A stretch of 64,000 bases of DNA from Hanleya hanleyi (lineage: Eukaryota; Mollusca; Polyplacophora; Lepidopleurida; Hanleyidae), in NCBI GenBank assembly GCA_036873755.1, contig JAVTVY010020624.1, forward strand, positions 17,867 through 81,866, written 5' to 3'. Position 1 is the first letter of the stretch; each line of letters starts with the position of its first letter. The translations under genes and the position numbers were made by a program. Of the stretch, positions 32,646-43,755 are shown piece after piece. The notes beneath the pieces were generated by a model. It did no database searches. It was not told the origin of the DNA and saw only the letters and a program-made list of their open reading frames with translations.

Positions 32646-33650
32646 ACCCTGTTGGATGAAAAGCCTCTCAACCAGGTCAAGGCAGCCGGCAACATGAGAT
32701 ATGACTTTCGTCTACATACCCAAAATAACGGAGATGGTCTCTTTTCTCACTACTAACACAGTCGAACAGTTGAGCGAACATGTGCAGACGGCAGCTCCAT
32801 GTGCCAGATCACGTGGTTCACAGACGCTGAGGTTAACGTGCTGTCGTGAGGAAATTCGAGTTGTGCTATTTGCAATTTCGACGAAACTCCACTGTCTCTT
32901 CACAAATCTCAAGAAGGTAGAATGCAGTTCATTTTTATTTGGGGTACCAGACTGTTTTCTCCCGTACAAATCATAAATAACGAAACAATGGACCACAAGG
33001 AAGATAGCCGGCCTCAAATTCGGGTTTTGGCCGAAGTATCGTCGAATCTGGGTGAGTAGTGTTTCATCTATTCTCAAGGTACCCATGGCCATAGCGTCAA
33101 TTTTTGTTTTCTCTTTCGACTTACGCAAATGAAATTGGTCAGATATATTTCTGCAAATAGCACAAGATCAAAATACCATGATAAAATGACGAGATAGTTT
33201 TGTTTCAGGATTGCTTCCCCTGCCGTGTAATGCTTTAGAATACGCTAGTTCTCCTAGTTCTGAATCCGGCCGCTTCAGTGCTGGTGTGCTATTCCAGTGT
33301 TTAAGGGACCGTGTGTAATTCTCCACGTTTTGGCAGTATTTGTGAGGTATGAGCGAATTTGTACCAAAAAACAAATATTATTATCCCCATTTTTTCAAAA
33401 GAAAAAAAGAAGGCCACAAGAATATTTCTTTACATAGTCAATAATTTTGTTGTCCGATTATTATTATTATTTTTATATATAATTGAGTTATTTTAAAAGT
33501 ATTTTATTTTTTGCAATCATTGTGTCGGGTTTGAGAGCATCAGTCATCAGTTTTCAAGCAATCACAAGATATGTTGAAATTAAATCAAGTCGTCAGGCCT
33601 ACAGGCAACAAGGAATGGAAGCAGTCTTCTCGAGGGGATGGGGGGTGGGT
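32646..33650. other. No gene seen
   Basis: Overlapping frames on both strands at 32701-33128 have no recognisable domain and no paralogue in the window. Nothing is called. Confidence 0.35.
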
Positions 33651-33749
33651 TAGTTCAACAAGCTGAACCCTGCCGACATTTAATTTTGTGGTGACAATGC
33701 ATTGTCAATCACAAAATTAAATGTCAGCAAGTTTAAGCTTGTTGAACTA
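33651..33749. repeat. 99-bp near-perfect inverted repeat
   Basis: Arms TAGTTCAACAAGCT and its complement at the outside, then CGACATTTAATTTTGTG and its near complement inside, enclose a loop with GACAATGCATTGTC, which is itself a palindrome. It could extrude as a cruciform or be a very small fold-back element. Confidence 0.85.
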
Positions 33750-35035
33750 CGGGCTTGAGATCGAATCTCGTACAGATCAAATCTCGTACACGTCGCACGT
33801 GCGCGCGTTCAGAGCACGTGGTGACTTTCTATGTGGATTGCTTATGTGCGGAGGTGAAGGTTAATTTGTCTGTCAAAATTTCTACTTTTTGGTATAATTG
33901 GAAGTATATTTTATTTATTTTTAATTGTTTTCCGGGGCATACTTACTTCTGGTTTCCATCACACGGGAAGTCCATTTTATCGCCAACCGATATAGGTACG
34001 GTAACATGATTGATGACCATGCATGTTCATTCAACGAAAGCCAGACGACAATCCCATTTCGACAGCTGTGTTTATGTCATGTGACACGGGACGCAGCCAT
34101 TGCTTTTGTTCGACCGCCCCTGCCTATCTCCGAACGAATGTTCACAGTGAAATGGCGGCAAACTCACATTTCCAGTAAATCATCTTCCGGTTGAATTTTT
34201 CGTCATGAAATAGCATACAAATATACCAATCTATATATTTTTGAAACGAGTATTTCTTCAGGATTCCAAATATTGACGGTCGAAGAGTTATACTTCCGAT
34301 CGATGACTGCCGAAGATTTTCCGGAGATAAAAAAAATCTCGTTTTTCGTCCAAATAACGACAGTCGCTGTTCAGCCTTTCATTGTGAACAGGTCAGATTG
34401 ATAAGTTGTCCAATTAGTATATATTATTTCTTCTAAAACTACTCAAATAAATTTTTTAAGTGCACGAACGCTGATATTTACAACAATTCAGCATAAAATT
34501 GCGACTTTCGTCTGCTGTACGAGAATTGCTCTCCCTCGTGGGTTAGAGGTACCTAAAAAGTCGAGTTAATAACTGCTCTCGCACGTGCAGGGAAAGGTCA
34601 CGTAACCCGCAAAACTCCTCGCGGGGAAGGGTCTTGATCCCAGCACTAACCAGGTCAGTTTTTGTGTCTCTCAAGAAATTACTTTTATATAAAATTGAAA
34701 TAAACCGTGAAAAGTGTACGAGATCTGATCCCGAAGCCGTAGGGGGTGGGTGTGATTGTTTATGCAAAATGTCTGTAAATTGCTTTGGGCTTCCCTGGAA
34801 AGGGGGGGGGGGCAGATTTAGAATTGCTGGGACTGATGGCCATGATGTTCATATCGTAGTTTTGGAGGGTGAATTAGTTACGCATAGAACAAAAGAAAAC
34901 TGTATTATTTTTTCCACTGAAGTATCCCATAATAAAGCTACAGTGTTGAAGTTTGATCTTAAGTAGACCACTGGTAACCATAATTTACAGGAAAGCCAGA
35001 AGATTAAAATGTTTGTTCACTAACTAATATCACTG
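33750..35035. other. No supported gene
   Basis: A 110-codon plus frame at 34634-34966 is open but has no recognisable domain, no paralogue and no clear splice context. The stretch leads into the motif array. Confidence 0.35.
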
Positions 35036-36436
35036 GTGTCTGTCCACATTCGATGTAACATTAGCAACATCAAAAATATATGAAAATGTGTTCTAAAACA
35101 GAACCATAATATGATTGAATGATTTTGTTATAAAATTGTCCACTGTTGTGGCTAATTTGATGTCCGTATGAAGATAAAATATTTTGAATTTCAACTGAAA
35201 TCAGCATACAGAATGTCGCTAATGTTTCGCCTTGCAAAACGTCTGTCCTACTTTGTGTAACATTAGCAACATCACAATTATTCTCCAGTTTAAATATCAG
35301 AACCTTTAGAAAGCCTTTTATCCCAATTCTTGGTTTCTAATATAACAGTTCAACTTCTAAAACAGCTGCGAGCATTGAAAATTTCAACTGAAGCTTCAAG
35401 AATCTTTTTTTCTCTTATCTGTCCACAATGTGAAACATTAGCAACATTGAAACATTAGCAACACTACCAATTATAATTTTTATCTATTAAAAATGTTAAT
35501 AGATTATTTGGCTCAGTAAAACCGGACAGATCATCTATATTGTGATAAAAACACTTTTAATTTGGATTATTTTATTTTCCTGCCCAATATTAGTTGAAAA
35601 CGTGCCTGCAGGATGTGGACAGACGTTTTATAGCTAATGTTACATTTGTCTGTCCACATGTAACGTTAGCAACAAATGGAGAATGCCAAAAATAATGTAC
35701 TTGCATAATCAGTTTACTAAATTCATGATGAAAAGAACAAATCTAAACTGTGATAATTATCAAGGTAAAGCTATCAGCAAAATCAGTTGCTTTTGATGAA
35801 ATAAAAGCAAATGAAGACAAATGTCTGTCCACCATGTCTGTCCTGTAACACCGATTTTCACTAAAATTTCTATATAAATTGCTACAATTCAGTAAATATG
35901 CAGATGAGATGAGTTTCCTGCTTGTTTTTCTTCAAGAAACTACAGCCTTGATAGCTGATTCTGTTCTATGCGAGAAATATTTTCTTTTTAAAACGAGTCT
36001 ATGTTGCTAACGATTCAAAATGTCTGTCCACCTGTAACATTAGCAACATACTTTAATGTCCATTTGTTGCACTACCGAATCCTCTGGGACATAAAGAAAA
36101 TAATGGATCATCAATATATCTTCAGAGTTATCATTTTAACATATTAAAGTTGGCCATTGTGTCCCATAAATCTATTGAACAGTTGTTAATTGTTGTCACT
36201 TACACAAGCATGTCTGTCCACATGTAACATTAGCAACACAATTTTAACCAAAAGAAGGAAATTTTCTCATAGTAATATTTAAATCAAGATGTCAGCACTG
36301 AATTGTTTAGGCTTATTTGTGTATTTACATTTAGATATAAACTTTGGAAAGCAGATAATGATGATAATCATTAACATATATTTAATTTTAGGAAATTAAT
36401 GTTGCTAATGTTACACAATGTCTGTCCACATGTAAC
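35036..36436 (+). repeat. Array of a two-part motif at ~200-bp spacing
   Basis: The word TGTCTGTCCAC, or a one- to two-base variant, occurs at about 35036, 35241, 35416, 35646, 35822, 36020, 36210 and 36418. In most units it is followed 3-11 bases later by GTAACATTAGCAACA or a close variant. Inverted half-sites occur at 35615-35643, 36002 and 36399. Sequence between motifs does not look repeated. The last copy is cut by the LINE at 36437, and another TGTCTGTCCAC stands beyond the LINE at 40449. The array is non-coding; its nature is unknown. Confidence 0.85.
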
Positions 36437-39400
36437 AAATACAAATACAAATACAAAGTTTATTTAGACTCAGAGGTACAATATTGATAACACTAGCTCA
36501 TTAGGAGCTAATAAATCTGAGTATCAAGACAAGTTAAATAGATAAATAAAATAACAATATAAACATTAGTATCTACATATATTAAAACTTTTAAAACTGT
36601 GTTTATCGACTAGCATAAATATCACAGATACAAGTATAGTGTCACTGTAGAGTGGTATACACTTACGCTATATCACAGATAAAAAAAAAAAAAAATATTG
36701 GGAACATGCATTACTGACTGGTTTAATACTGTGATATCTGAATAGTTAACCCCCACAAATATTACATTTACATTGAACACCATTCCATAGCTTAATCATT
36801 CTTCGAAATACCTTAATATCAGTTGTGATTCGTAGTTCGTTCGGGAGTTCATTCCAGATTTTTGCACCAAAATCTGTAAAAGAGTGTTGACCAGCCTTGA
36901 TGGTTCTACAATGGCTTCTAGCTAGCTTATTGGAGTTCCTTAAGTTATACAAATTAGATCGTACATTAAACATGTCATTAAGATACTCCGGATTCATTTT
37001 ATTTACACTTCTGAAAACCTCAACTGCGATATTTCGCAGTCGCGCTACTTCTAGGCTAGGTAAATTCGCCCTTTCGAGTAGGGAAACATAGTTCGCAGTG
37101 AAATCCTGGAACACAAACTTTAGAGCTCTGTACTGTACTTTTTCCAATTTTTTGGTATTAGTTGAGCCACAAAAATGCCAGACTGCTGGACAGTATCTAA
37201 AATTTGACAAAATAAATGACTTGTAAATAGTTAAACGTGATGCTTGATCCAGGTTTTTTGCAAGCCTTCTCAGTACATTTAATTGCTTGCAAGCGTTTTT
37301 GATAATACTAGATACGTGTACATCAAACTTCAGGCAGTTGTCTAACTGCACACCCAAGAGCTTAGCATTTTGGGTGCTGTTAACAGAGTTGTCGTTTATC
37401 TGGAGAGTAGTCTCCCCTTTCTCACCAGATATCAGAATCTGAAATTTGGACGGGTTTGCCTGCATTTCATTACAGTTACACCAGTTTATCACATTTGAGC
37501 TTGCAGACTTTAATTTACGTACAACTTCAGGTTTGCTACAACCACTAACTAAGACAGAGTTGTCGTCCGCATAATTAAAGGGCTTTCCCTCAGTAATACA
37601 GTATAAAATGTCGTTAATAAAAATGTTAAAAATCATGGGTCCCAAAATAGACCCCTGGGGCACGCCCTTTCTGATAGTGTCCCAGGTACTTTTTGCTGAG
37701 GCTACCTTAACACACTGTTTACGATTGGACAGATAGTCCGCCAAAATTGTTGTAGCACTATCAGAAAGCCCATATGCTTTAAGTTTAGCAATAATGAGTG
37801 AGTGAGGTAGGCAGTCAAAAGCTTTTGACAGATCAACAAGTAGTAATCCCACTAATTTGTTCTTCTCAATTTCCTTTCGCCATGCCTCACACACCCCTAA
37901 CAATACATGCTGACAGCTATAACCAGCTCTAAATCCAGAAACAAGTGGATTTAAAATAAACTCATTAAATTTTTGAAGCTGTATATGAAGTAGTTTCTCT
38001 AATATTTTAGAAGAGCTTGTCAAGATGCTGACAGGTCTATAATTCTGTCTTTCTAATGGATCACCTTTCTTAAATATAGGTGAAACCATAGCTATTTTGG
38101 CACCAGAAGGAAACTGGCAGGTGTCAATGCATTTATTAAAAATGGAGCAGAAAGAGGGTGCTATAATATCCCGAGCAATTTTTAGGATTTTACCAGGGAT
38201 ATTGTCACTGCCAGTTGCCTTTGTGGTGTCTATATCACACAGAACTTTAGTCACATCTTCCGTAGTAGTATAGGTGAAAGCAAAAGAAGACTGTTGCAGA
38301 CACTTAGTTTTGATATCCAATATACTAGGGTGACTTTCATGATAGTTAACAGATGCTTTCACAAAGCTAGTTGTATCATAACAATCACTCACTTTTGGTA
38401 GGTTCTTGTCAGTACCTATATCGTCAGCTACCGAGAGGTAATAGTTATTCATAGTCTCTGCAATGTCAGATTGATTGTTTATTATATCACCCTCCTCCCG
38501 TATCATGAGGAAAGTACCAGATTTGTTCGTTGTAGAAATAAAGGGCTTAATTGTCTTCCAGAAGTCCATGTTCTTTGCACCACCATTGCATCGTTCGGCG
38601 AAATATGTCTTTATAGACTTCCGTCGAAGTTTTGTCACCAAATTTCTGTGCGTTCTATACTGTTCCCATAGTCTATCACTCCTTGGGGTTTTTTTTAGTT
38701 TGTTTCTCATCCGGGCTTTATTACGAATAGCTTTTTTTAGGCTTTGATTCATGAATGGGGGCTCTTTTGCTCTCACAGTTTTTATTTTAAGAGGCGCATG
38801 TTTATCTAGCACATCACTGATCAGCTGTTCCTGAGCCCATAAACAATCACTGGGATCATCAAACACACTACACACATTAAATGGCACATTTGATAAGTCT
38901 TCCTTGAAAGACTTTTCATCAAAAATTTTATAGGATCTGTAAATAATTTTACGTGGCGGTAGCCTAGGAGCTTTGGTTTTCATCACACATACCACCATGG
39001 AATGGCCATCACTAGAACCAATATCTATAACTTCAGTTTTTACAAAATTATCAGGCACTGTTGTTAAGGCTACATCCAACAGCGATGGACCAGCAGGAGA
39101 AAGAAATGTAGGAGAGGACACCATGTTTTCAAGAGAAAACAATTCCATAACTTCACACAGTGGTTTTCTTTTGTCCTCTCTCAGCATGTCAAAATTTAGG
39201 TCTCCTATTAGAAGAATATTTTCATACAGAGACACTGCCTTTTCCAGAAAGGCTTCAGCATCAGCTTGAAAAACAGCATCTGACATGGATGGTGGCTTAT
39301 AAGAAGCAAGAATAAGCCACGGTATTTTTCCGAAGAAAAGTTCACAGGCAATCAGCTCAGTCTGCCCTGTACCAAGGTCTTTTATAGGGCGTTGTGGAAT

Positions 39401-40284
39401 ATCCGATCTGATGTATAGCATCATGCCCCCACCATTTCCTGTTCTGTCTTTCCTTATAGGTGGATGGTAGTCGTCTAAGTAAAACTCAGATTCTGGGAAA
39501 CTTTGATCAAGTTTGGTTTCTGCAATTATAAAAACTGCAGCTTGGAGTTTGTGGATCATCGGTTTCATCTCAGCAAATTTGTATCTGATGCTGTTTATAT
39601 TTATGTAACATATAAAAGCATTTCTGGGGTAGCTATATCGCAAGCTACCACACTGGGCCAGGTAATCTGTGCCAGTTTCAGCATCATTGCTCACATTTAT
39701 GGAGAAGTCCAGTTCAGAGTTTGTTGATGGATTTGTTTGGTTAAAAAAGGAATCAGTAAAAGTAGGCAGTTGACACGAGATACAGTACCAGTCCTCGTCA
39801 CTCGTCGACAATGTGTAGTACTCACGTTCATCTACATTCGGCAAGCATTTCAGGTGGGTCCAAAGGTCACAGCCATCACATTGGATCCCTTTTTGGTTTG
39901 ATTTCACCGGTTTGGAGCATACTGCACACGGAAACTTGTAGTTGAGTTTTCTGCGGGGTCCGGGGTTTAGTTCAACATCACCAGCTAATATTAGAGAAAG
40001 AACAATGGAACTTCGTAAATTTATGTATGGTCGTAGGTTACGTGTGGTCCAGTTTTCGTGCAATATTGATCTGGTTCTCACCCACGAATTGACCAGTTCC
40101 AGGCCAAAATCGGTTCCACAAGCATTGTGATGTCCCACTAAAAGTTCACCACCTGGGTCCAGCGACTTTCTGTATACTTGTTGTGGAGTATTGTCATCCA
40201 GGGCGTTGTCCAGCAAGCTAAAACATCTCAGTAAAAATAGACAGAATAAAAAGACCGCCATGTTGGCGTGACGTCACCAAGACC
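36437..40284 (-). mobile_element. Near-full-length CR1-like LINE with (AAATAC)n tail
   Basis: This minus-strand element of about 3.85 kb has one long intact frame, a short 5' leader (~23 bp), a ~310-bp 3' region and a 3' end of (GTATTT)3-type repeats. The left flank ends GTAAC and the right flank begins AACATTAG, so it sits inside one GTAACATTAGCAACA motif with an apparent AAC duplication. An open frame and a clean tail suggest a recent and possibly active copy. Confidence 0.88.
36746..40261 (-). CDS. LINE polyprotein: 2A-like peptide, PHD finger, APE endonuclease, reverse transcriptase
   Basis: The protein has 1171 aa. Residues 1-17 are very hydrophobic. GDVELNPGP at 94-102 fits the 2A rule D-x-E-x-N-P-G-P, where the ribosome skips the last Gly-Pro bond, so an N-terminal ~101-aa peptide may be released. 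A C4HC3 PHD-type finger follows (C112, C115, C128, C131, H136, C139, C160, C163). The APE-type endonuclease runs from about 215 to 430 (N221/N223, E248, GDLNFD at 353-358, D418 and H420). The RT spans about 680-960, with D810 in LLVDLSKAFD, GVPQGSILGP at 866-875 and YADD at 897-900. The C-terminal region ends CKCNICGG. It acts in target-primed reverse transcription. 2A-like peptides are known from invertebrate APE-type LINEs. No damage is seen. Confidence 0.93.
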   Translation of the reverse strand: MAVFLFCLFLLRCFSLLDNALDDNTPQQVYRKSLDPGGELLVGHHNACGTDFGLELVNSWVRTRSILHENWTTRNLRPYINLRSSIVLSLILAGDVELNPGPRRKLNYKFPCAVCSKPVKSNQKGIQCDGCDLWTHLKCLPNVDEREYYTLSTSDEDWYCISCQLPTFTDSFFNQTNPSTNSELDFSINVSNDAETGTDYLAQCGSLRYSYPRNAFICYININSIRYKFAEMKPMIHKLQAAVFIIAETKLDQSFPESEFYLDDYHPPIRKDRTGNGGGMMLYIRSDIPQRPIKDLGTGQTELIACELFFGKIPWLILASYKPPSMSDAVFQADAEAFLEKAVSLYENILLIGDLNFDMLREDKRKPLCEVMELFSLENMVSSPTFLSPAGPSLLDVALTTVPDNFVKTEVIDIGSSDGHSMVVCVMKTKAPRLPPRKIIYRSYKIFDEKSFKEDLSNVPFNVCSVFDDPSDCLWAQEQLISDVLDKHAPLKIKTVRAKEPPFMNQSLKKAIRNKARMRNKLKKTPRSDRLWEQYRTHRNLVTKLRRKSIKTYFAERCNGGAKNMDFWKTIKPFISTTNKSGTFLMIREEGDIINNQSDIAETMNNYYLSVADDIGTDKNLPKVSDCYDTTSFVKASVNYHESHPSILDIKTKCLQQSSFAFTYTTTEDVTKVLCDIDTTKATGSDNIPGKILKIARDIIAPSFCSIFNKCIDTCQFPSGAKIAMVSPIFKKGDPLERQNYRPVSILTSSSKILEKLLHIQLQKFNEFILNPLVSGFRAGYSCQHVLLGVCEAWRKEIEKNKLVGLLLVDLSKAFDCLPHSLIIAKLKAYGLSDSATTILADYLSNRKQCVKVASAKSTWDTIRKGVPQGSILGPMIFNIFINDILYCITEGKPFNYADDNSVLVSGCSKPEVVRKLKSASSNVINWCNCNEMQANPSKFQILISGEKGETTLQINDNSVNSTQNAKLLGVQLDNCLKFDVHVSSIIKNACKQLNVLRRLAKNLDQASRLTIYKSFILSNFRYCPAVWHFCGSTNTKKLEKVQYRALKFVFQDFTANYVSLLERANLPSLEVARLRNIAVEVFRSVNKMNPEYLNDMFNVRSNLYNLRNSNKLARSHCRTIKAGQHSFTDFGAKIWNELPNELRITTDIKVFRRMIKLWNGVQCKCNICGG

Positions 40285-42220
40285 AACATTAGACACAACA
40301 ATAACTTTCTTCTAAAATCTTAACGAATCGGCAAATAGGTGAAACCTGATTGAATTTATGGAATACAAATCTAGGCAAATCAATATCTTTAGCTTGGTGG
40401 TCAAAATTATACTTGTTGCAAACAGAGAAAAAAAGGTTCGAAAACCGGTGTCTGTCCACCACTCAATGATACATTGTGCACTTCGTTTTCATTTCAAATT
40501 TATGCTTTATGACTCCAAATCATCTGTTTAAATATTATAGGTCTTAAAATGCATTCCAGTTTGTAACTATGTTCAAAAGTTTTTAACTTTTCATAGTTTA
40601 ACTGGCAATAAGTGAGTGAGTTGTTCTACCATGTTAATATTGAGCTAAATTGACCAGGTTGGACAAAAGTCCTGAGATATTTGATTTTGGGGTATAAGTT
40701 ATCCCATTATTATTTGATTTAGAATGTTAAGATCTGTAGTCATTTGAAAACTCAATTATCTTGTAACATTGTTGAATTTTTTTTTTTGCTTTTGAGTGGG
40801 ACAATTTGGCCCCTATTATAATGAAATCTGCCATATAGTATTTGGGTCCGTCCATCTTGCCATATCTGTCTATCCGTCGGTCATGTGTTCCAAGTTTCTT
40901 TCCTAGCAATATAAACTTTCCCTAGATTCAACCAATTCTGGTATGTGGGTATGTCTTCTGGTGACATCGCTTGGGATTGCATTGTGCCCAATCTTAATAA
41001 ATTAATATCCTATCAATGCTTTCCAACGTGTCGCTATAGGATCTTACTGATTTCAATTGAAGGACGTTCATGAATATTTAATAGTTTTATGACATCGCGA
41101 TCACATTTTAACTCCATTACTTGCAGTCTGGGAGGGGGATAGGGTCCTCGTCTCCGCTTCAACTCAAGGTTACAAAGCTACCCACATCATGGCGCCAACC
41201 TGGCAGGAGCGCGGCAACATGCTGAAGATACCCCGCCAGTGTGGTATCTTATTTGGCTGAGCCAACCAAAAAGCCCCTAACATTATGTTCCCTTCAAAGC
41301 ACTATCAGGATTGGTTGACATGCAAGTTACTGCAAGCTGGTTGTGACAAGCACCATGTTGCATATCCAAATGGGGGAGCAGATAGGATTCAATTTTAATT
41401 AGATTGTCATTGTGTCCATGCCTGCTTATAGGTGGCGCCACCTACAGACTGTTTTTAAATTTCATTTCGAGGCAATAAATTCTCACAGGCTAACAGAATT
41501 GCTACATGTTTCGTGCACATGTATGTACACGTGTTCAGGTACATTGTCTTGAGACATCACTTGCGATTGAGTTTCGCCCATGTAAGCTTAGCGCCATGCC
41601 AATAAACATGTAGGCAGTGCCTGTAGTGGAGGTCATTTCAAAATTTTTACTGTACGGCAATAATTTTCAACACTGATCGGTTGGGTCTAGAAATAAGGGG
41701 ATGACAGAGATTGGAAGGCTGAAAAGTGGTGAAGATAAATGGCTTTTGGGTGTGGTTGGGGGGAGGGGGATGATAGAACTGCAAAAAGAAGCTACATGCT
41801 TTAGGTAACCATGCACATGTGTTAACTTACTGTGTGGTTATCAGTCCAAATTAAAATTTGTCTAGCTAGGCGACAATTCTACCAAGGTGTTGGGAGGGTA
41901 TATCCTATAGGGGATGGAGAGGGGGCGGGGGGAAGCGGGGATATACAATATTTCGTCTAGCTTGCACCAGTACAGTTAAATACATTGTCTTTAGTTTGTT
42001 CTAGGTCTTTAGCATACACACCCACCGAACCACACCCACCCTCCCCCCACCCTCCCCAGCACACGGGCCTAATTACACACATTTATTTGCATGTACGTAA
42101 ATATCCATTTTGAGACTTAATAGTACAATTGCATTTGCATTATTTGAATGAAAAAAAAATATATATATAAAAGAAATATTTTATGCATGCAACTTTACAG
42201 TTAGTCTTTATTTGTTTTAG
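40285..42220. other. No gene seen; diverged repeat units
   Basis: After the LINE, one more TGTCTGTCCAC stands at 40449. Two weakly similar stretches (40940-41000 and 41525-41590: GTCTT.{2}G.GACATC.CTTG.GATTG) hint at an old repeat. No coding frame is supported. Confidence 0.4.
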
Positions 42221-42290
42221 AAAGGTTATACCAGAAGTTGATGAGGACCCTAATATGGAGGATGGAGTGATTGAGGATGAATGTGTTCAC
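42221..42290 (+). CDS. Candidate internal exon, acidic, unknown gene
   Basis: The segment lies between a good acceptor (TTTATTTGTTTTAG) and a good donor (GTAAGTAT). Entered with one base left over, it reads KVIPEVDEDPNMEDGVIEDE then C-V-H and leaves in phase 0. The next candidate exon (43049-43099) starts in phase 0 after an acceptor. No upstream exon was recognised, so the gene is unidentified and may be incomplete. Short length makes this tentative. Confidence 0.4.
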
Positions 42291-43048
42291 GTAAGTATCA
42301 CAGCCTTTCTTTGACAGAAGTAAGACACCAGGAATACTATGTTTATCACATATTTGCCATTGAACAATTTGCCCAGTGGATACTGCACCAAATCCCATGC
42401 CACCCATATCGTGATATGGATTTTTGCTCTTTATCCAAGAAATCTGTGATGAACAGATTTAGTATGATATACCGGCCCACTTCCATATCGCCTCTGACAT
42501 CGATCAGCCCTTGACTGATATAGAGATCTCGGGCTGACATGTACCAAGGCTGATATAGAAATGGGTAGATACCATATGAACATATATAGATTATCACATT
42601 GTGTTTTTTTTTTGTTTTTTTGTTTTTTATATCAGCACAGACATATCCAGGGCCATTTTGATACCGATAAAAAGCCAAATCAGGTATGGGCGCCCAAATT
42701 CTCCAGTCCAGTTGTGACAAATGTCCCCCAAAAAAGCCAAAACAGGTGTCCCCAAAAAATCCCTGGATACATGTATGTCCCTGATCAGGCATCCAAGTCA
42801 TAACTTACATGTATTTATCGTATATTGAAGGATACACATACATGTATATCAAGGAATACCGAGTTTGCGATACCATAGAGACCAGATTATTATATGCACG
42901 ACGCTTCAGCTGCATGATATCAGCCTGATAAAGGTCTGTCCATGCATGCCATATATTATATGTTCAGAGCCTTATAATTATATATCAGGGTGAATAACTA
43001 TTTAGGTATGTGATAATGTACATGTATTCTACTTGCTTTACAAAATAG

Positions 43049-43099
43049 GATGATGTTCAAGACGGGAGAACATTCACTTCTGGTGCTGGTGATGTATAG
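43049..43099 (+). CDS. Candidate terminal exon paired with 42221-42290
   Basis: After the acceptor TGCTTTACAAAATAG it reads DDVQDGRTFTSGAGDV then TAG. Joined to 42221-42290 it gives an acidic C-terminus with no break in phase. No domain is recognised. Confidence 0.35.
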   Translation, partial: DDVQDGRTFTSGAGDV

Positions 43100-43499
43100 A
43101 TGAGTGAGTATATGTAAGTATTGAGTTGATGGTTATCAATGATCATATTGACGATGTTGAAATTGTATCAAACTAAATGCTAGTCATTTGGGGGAACGGA
43201 TACATGTACTTGTGTGATCATTTCCACATGTACTTGCAATTGCTACAAGCAGATTATCTCCCTTTATTGTGTTTGAATTAGTGGAGTTTTGGGCAACGAT
43301 TTGGTGTAAGACTCACGAAATATAATTGACAAAGGATCTGTTGCAAGTTGTATTGTCAGTCTTTTGTCCAGGATATTACCTTTTCAATGCCGAGTTTTGG
43401 GTTCATTTTCAAAGATAATGGGCATATAATCCTAATAATGAAATTAGAATGACCGTATGTTGTTGGTATTTAAACTATATGCTCAAATTTTATTTTTCA

Positions 43500-43745
43500 G
43501 TCCTCAGCAGCATATGCAACATCAGACACAGCTACATTTAGTGCGAATTCCAGCAGCATATGCAACAGACACAGATACTCTCTTCTGCCTTCAGCGGCAT
43601 ATGCAACAGACACCAGAACTACCATCAGCAGCATATGCAACAGACACAGATACTCCAGGGTCTTCAGCAGCATGCATGCAACAGACACAGTACAGACAGA
43701 AGTAGTGCTTCCCTTCTTCCTTCAGTAGCATATGCAACAGATGAT
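43500..43745. repeat. Irregular repeat of CAGCAGCATATGCAACAGACACA
   Basis: Six copies of (AGCAGCATATGCAACA then GACACAG) start at about 43505, 43551, 43590, 43627, 43667 and 43724, separated by variable 10-30-bp spacers. A polypyrimidine-AG (TTTATTTTTCAG) stands directly before the first copy. The open frames in three phases are by-products of the repeat. Confidence 0.75.
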
Positions 43746-43755
43746 ACGTATCTAG

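Noticed and set aside
34634..34966. 110-aa open frame as a possible gene
   Set aside because: No recognisable domain, poly-G coded Gly run, and no clear splice or promoter context. Kept only as an unassigned stretch.
35036..36436. CRISPR-like regular repeat-spacer pattern
   Set aside because: Spacing is ~200 bp, motifs vary and occur in both senses, no cas genes are present and the DNA is eukaryotic.
38471..40130. Plus-strand frames across the LINE
   Set aside because: Antisense shadows of the 1171-aa LINE protein.
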